Shown here: positions 13,636 through 14,991 of the stretch, one piece after another
Position numbering within the stretch: position 1 is the first letter of the stretch
How the letters are laid out: each line of letters begins with the position of its first letter
Assembly: GCA_947457325.1 (NCBI GenBank)
Contig: CANGVU010000005.1
Span: 1 to 14,991 of the forward strand
Direction of reading: 5' to 3'
Length of the DNA: 14,991 bases
Origin: Flavobacteriales bacterium
GTDB lineage: Bacteria > Bacteroidota > Bacteroidia > Flavobacteriales_D > Sanyastnellaceae
Program-made: the position numbers and the translations under genes
Notes under the pieces: model-generated
Told to the model about the DNA's origin: nothing
The model's input: only the letters and a program-made list of their open reading frames with translations
Databases searched by the model: none

Positions 13636-14991
13636 AAATCGCCCCTTCTTGTTGTGTTGGAATAGCCGACCAATCTGAGGTTCGATTCAAGAATTCATAA
13701 TAGTCGTTGTCGTAAAATACAATGTGAATTGGACTGCCCATGAAAGATTTTATTTCGAAAATCGTCCATTGTTCACCTCTTCCCATCCTTATCTGTAAGT
13801 CTTCTATTTTCAGTCCATGGGAGTTCAGTAGGACTTTGAAGCGGTTGCAATGTGCAACCAAGAAGCATTTGTCTTGATTGTTTAATTCCGTTTGATTTTT
13901 TATGGTAAGGTTTAATGTGTTTTCCTCTAAGTATGGAAGATTGATCCTTTTGAAATCCTCGTCTGCATCTGGATAAGAAATGGCTATGGGAAGTATTTCG
14001 ATGGTTCTAATTCCGTTTTTGTATGGATGTGCAATCCAAACATCTTGTACCCGCTCAAAGAGATCACCATTGATGCCGTTTTGATTTCGCGTATACTTCC
14101 TTTTCACTTCACCATTTTCAAATTCCTGTATGTACCTGTCAAAGGTTAATATTGTTTCCTTTTTGATGGTGTCCCTTTGGTCTGTCCATTCCGTATATTC
14201 ACCTCTCTCTTCATTTCTGTATTGAATCATTTCCCATTTCTTATGGTGATTGAAATAGTACTCTGTTTGATAACTGACGTTCTCTTTTTCCAAGTGGATA
14301 TACCACTCACTTCCGTTTGAATAGTATTTGGATTCTAAAGTGTCTTTTGGGTGATCAATATTGACGTAACGCTGCAATTGGCCATTGTCGTAATACCATT
14401 TTTCCCAACTTGTTTTATTGTCCCAATTGTAATTCCTTATTTTTCTTTCATAGGATAGTTTTCCAATGTCATTCCAACGCGTTTCTAACCCGCCACCATG
14501 GCCGTCTAGGGTGATTTCATGTGTTTTTATAGTGTTGTCATTAAATTCAACCATTTTTTCAATGAGGTAATAAGGATTGGGATATTCATAGAAAATGGTT
14601 TTGGCGATGTTCCCGTTCTCATGAAAGCTGAGCCAGTTATCAATGGGATGACCGTATTCGTCATATTGTCCCAATATTTTGACAGAGCCATCAGCATAGT
14701 TCTCGATGTATTTGCCTTTTCTTCTTTCTTCTTCAGGTGCATTGATGACGGTGTCTCTGTATTCTTTTCTGATGGTTAAAATTCCTTTTTCATTCCATTC
14801 TTCATACACGCCAATGGGGATCCAAGTGTTGGTGTATCCCATTGGATCTATCTTTTCATCTTTCTCTGGTATGCCATGGTAAAGTTGGTGCTCCGTTGCA
14901 TTGAGCGGATAAAAATTTTGGTGAATCAAAGGGAAACCATTTTCCAAGAAAACAGAAATTTCTATTCTCAAATGGTCATTTTTATCCATGG
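13622..14991 (-). CDS. MORN/YwqK-like repeat protein, 5' end cut by the window
   Basis: At least 455 residues are seen. The ATG at 14989 is two bases from the window edge and no signal peptide follows it, so the true start probably lies outside. The protein contains spaced repeats of the MORN_2 (YwqK) kind, pattern 'G.Y..w...G.l': GVYEEWNEKGIL (60-71), GKYIENYADGSVK (92-104), DNWLSFHENGNIA (117-129) and WEKWYYDNGQLQ (195-206), with weaker copies to about residue 310. Such repeats form beta-hairpin stacks; in Bacteroidota they occur in many exported or cell-surface proteins of unknown job. The last 130 residues (from about ILPIAISYP) lack repeats and I do not recognise them. The stop overlaps the methyltransferase gene by 14 nt in convergent orientation. 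Confidence 0.7.
   Translation of the reverse strand, partial: MDKNDHLRIEISVFLENGFPLIHQNFYPLNATEHQLYHGIPEKDEKIDPMGYTNTWIPIGVYEEWNEKGILTIRKEYRDTVINAPEEERRKGKYIENYADGSVKILGQYDEYGHPIDNWLSFHENGNIAKTIFYEYPNPYYLIEKMVEFNDNTIKTHEITLDGHGGGLETRWNDIGKLSYERKIRNYNWDNKTSWEKWYYDNGQLQRYVNIDHPKDTLESKYYSNGSEWYIHLEKENVSYQTEYYFNHHKKWEMIQYRNEERGEYTEWTDQRDTIKKETILTFDRYIQEFENGEVKRKYTRNQNGINGDLFERVQDVWIAHPYKNGIRTIEILPIAISYPDADEDFKRINLPYLEENTLNLTIKNQTELNNQDKCFLVAHCNRFKVLLNSHGLKIEDLQIRMGRGEQWTIFEIKSFMGSPIHIVFYDNDYYEFLNRTSDWSAIPTQQEGAIFKWD

Noticed and set aside
1..14991. Defence island, prophage, transposon or CRISPR
   Set aside because: No integrase, transposase, terminal repeats, spaced repeat array or nuclease/immunity genes were seen; the content is largely core-type genes.

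Overview
The window reads as ordinary chromosomal DNA of a Bacteroidota bacterium, most likely order Flavobacteriales. Four things point there. A cut-off gene at the left edge ends in a type IX secretion sorting domain. There are a DUF4249 lipoprotein and a TonB-dependent receptor. The replicative polymerase DnaE carries a DEDDh exonuclease domain at its N-terminus, as I recall for flavobacterial DnaE. Several genes have the Bacteroidota promoter pattern TTG / TAnnTTTG with A/T-rich leaders and no clear Shine-Dalgarno sequence. The species cannot be named from the sequence.

Layout. Positions 1-1174 (+) hold the tail of a secreted T9SS cargo protein, overlapped by 8 nt by a secreted SH3-domain protein. 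Convergent to these and overlapping by 29 nt is a minus-strand pair (1146-3348): a LuxC-type acyl-CoA reductase followed by a DUF4249 lipoprotein. A 57-nt gap with two interlocked divergent promoters separates the reductase from a plus-strand 2[4Fe-4S] ferredoxin (3406-3756), which ends at a strong hairpin terminator. A minus-strand unit then runs from 10999 to 3803: dnaE, an M15 (VanY-like) peptidoglycan carboxypeptidase coupled to dnaE by a TAATG overlap, and a TonB-dependent receptor whose start lies inside the peptidase gene. Upstream on the same strand is a MATE efflux transporter (11070-12404).

At about 12.4 kb the direction changes. A well-formed promoter drives an HU-type DNA-binding protein (12626-12895) with codons typical of high expression and a near-perfect intrinsic terminator. 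A SpoU/TrmH-family RNA 2'-O-methyltransferase begins 11 nt after that terminator. A large minus-strand protein with MORN/YwqK-like repeats, cut by the right edge, converges on it with a 14-nt overlap.

Genes that probably act together are the reductase and ferredoxin (divergent redox pair, pathway unknown) and possibly the envelope peptidase and receptor (co-translated). The rest are housekeeping or stand-alone functions. I saw no CRISPR array, insertion sequence, prophage, toxin-antitoxin pair, rRNA or tRNA gene, and no recognisable new defence or biosynthetic system. No gene-free stretch exceeds 300 nt. The most interesting points are the interlocked promoters, the reductase/ferredoxin pair, the unusual dnaE-peptidase-receptor overlaps, and a terminator that abuts the methyltransferase start.
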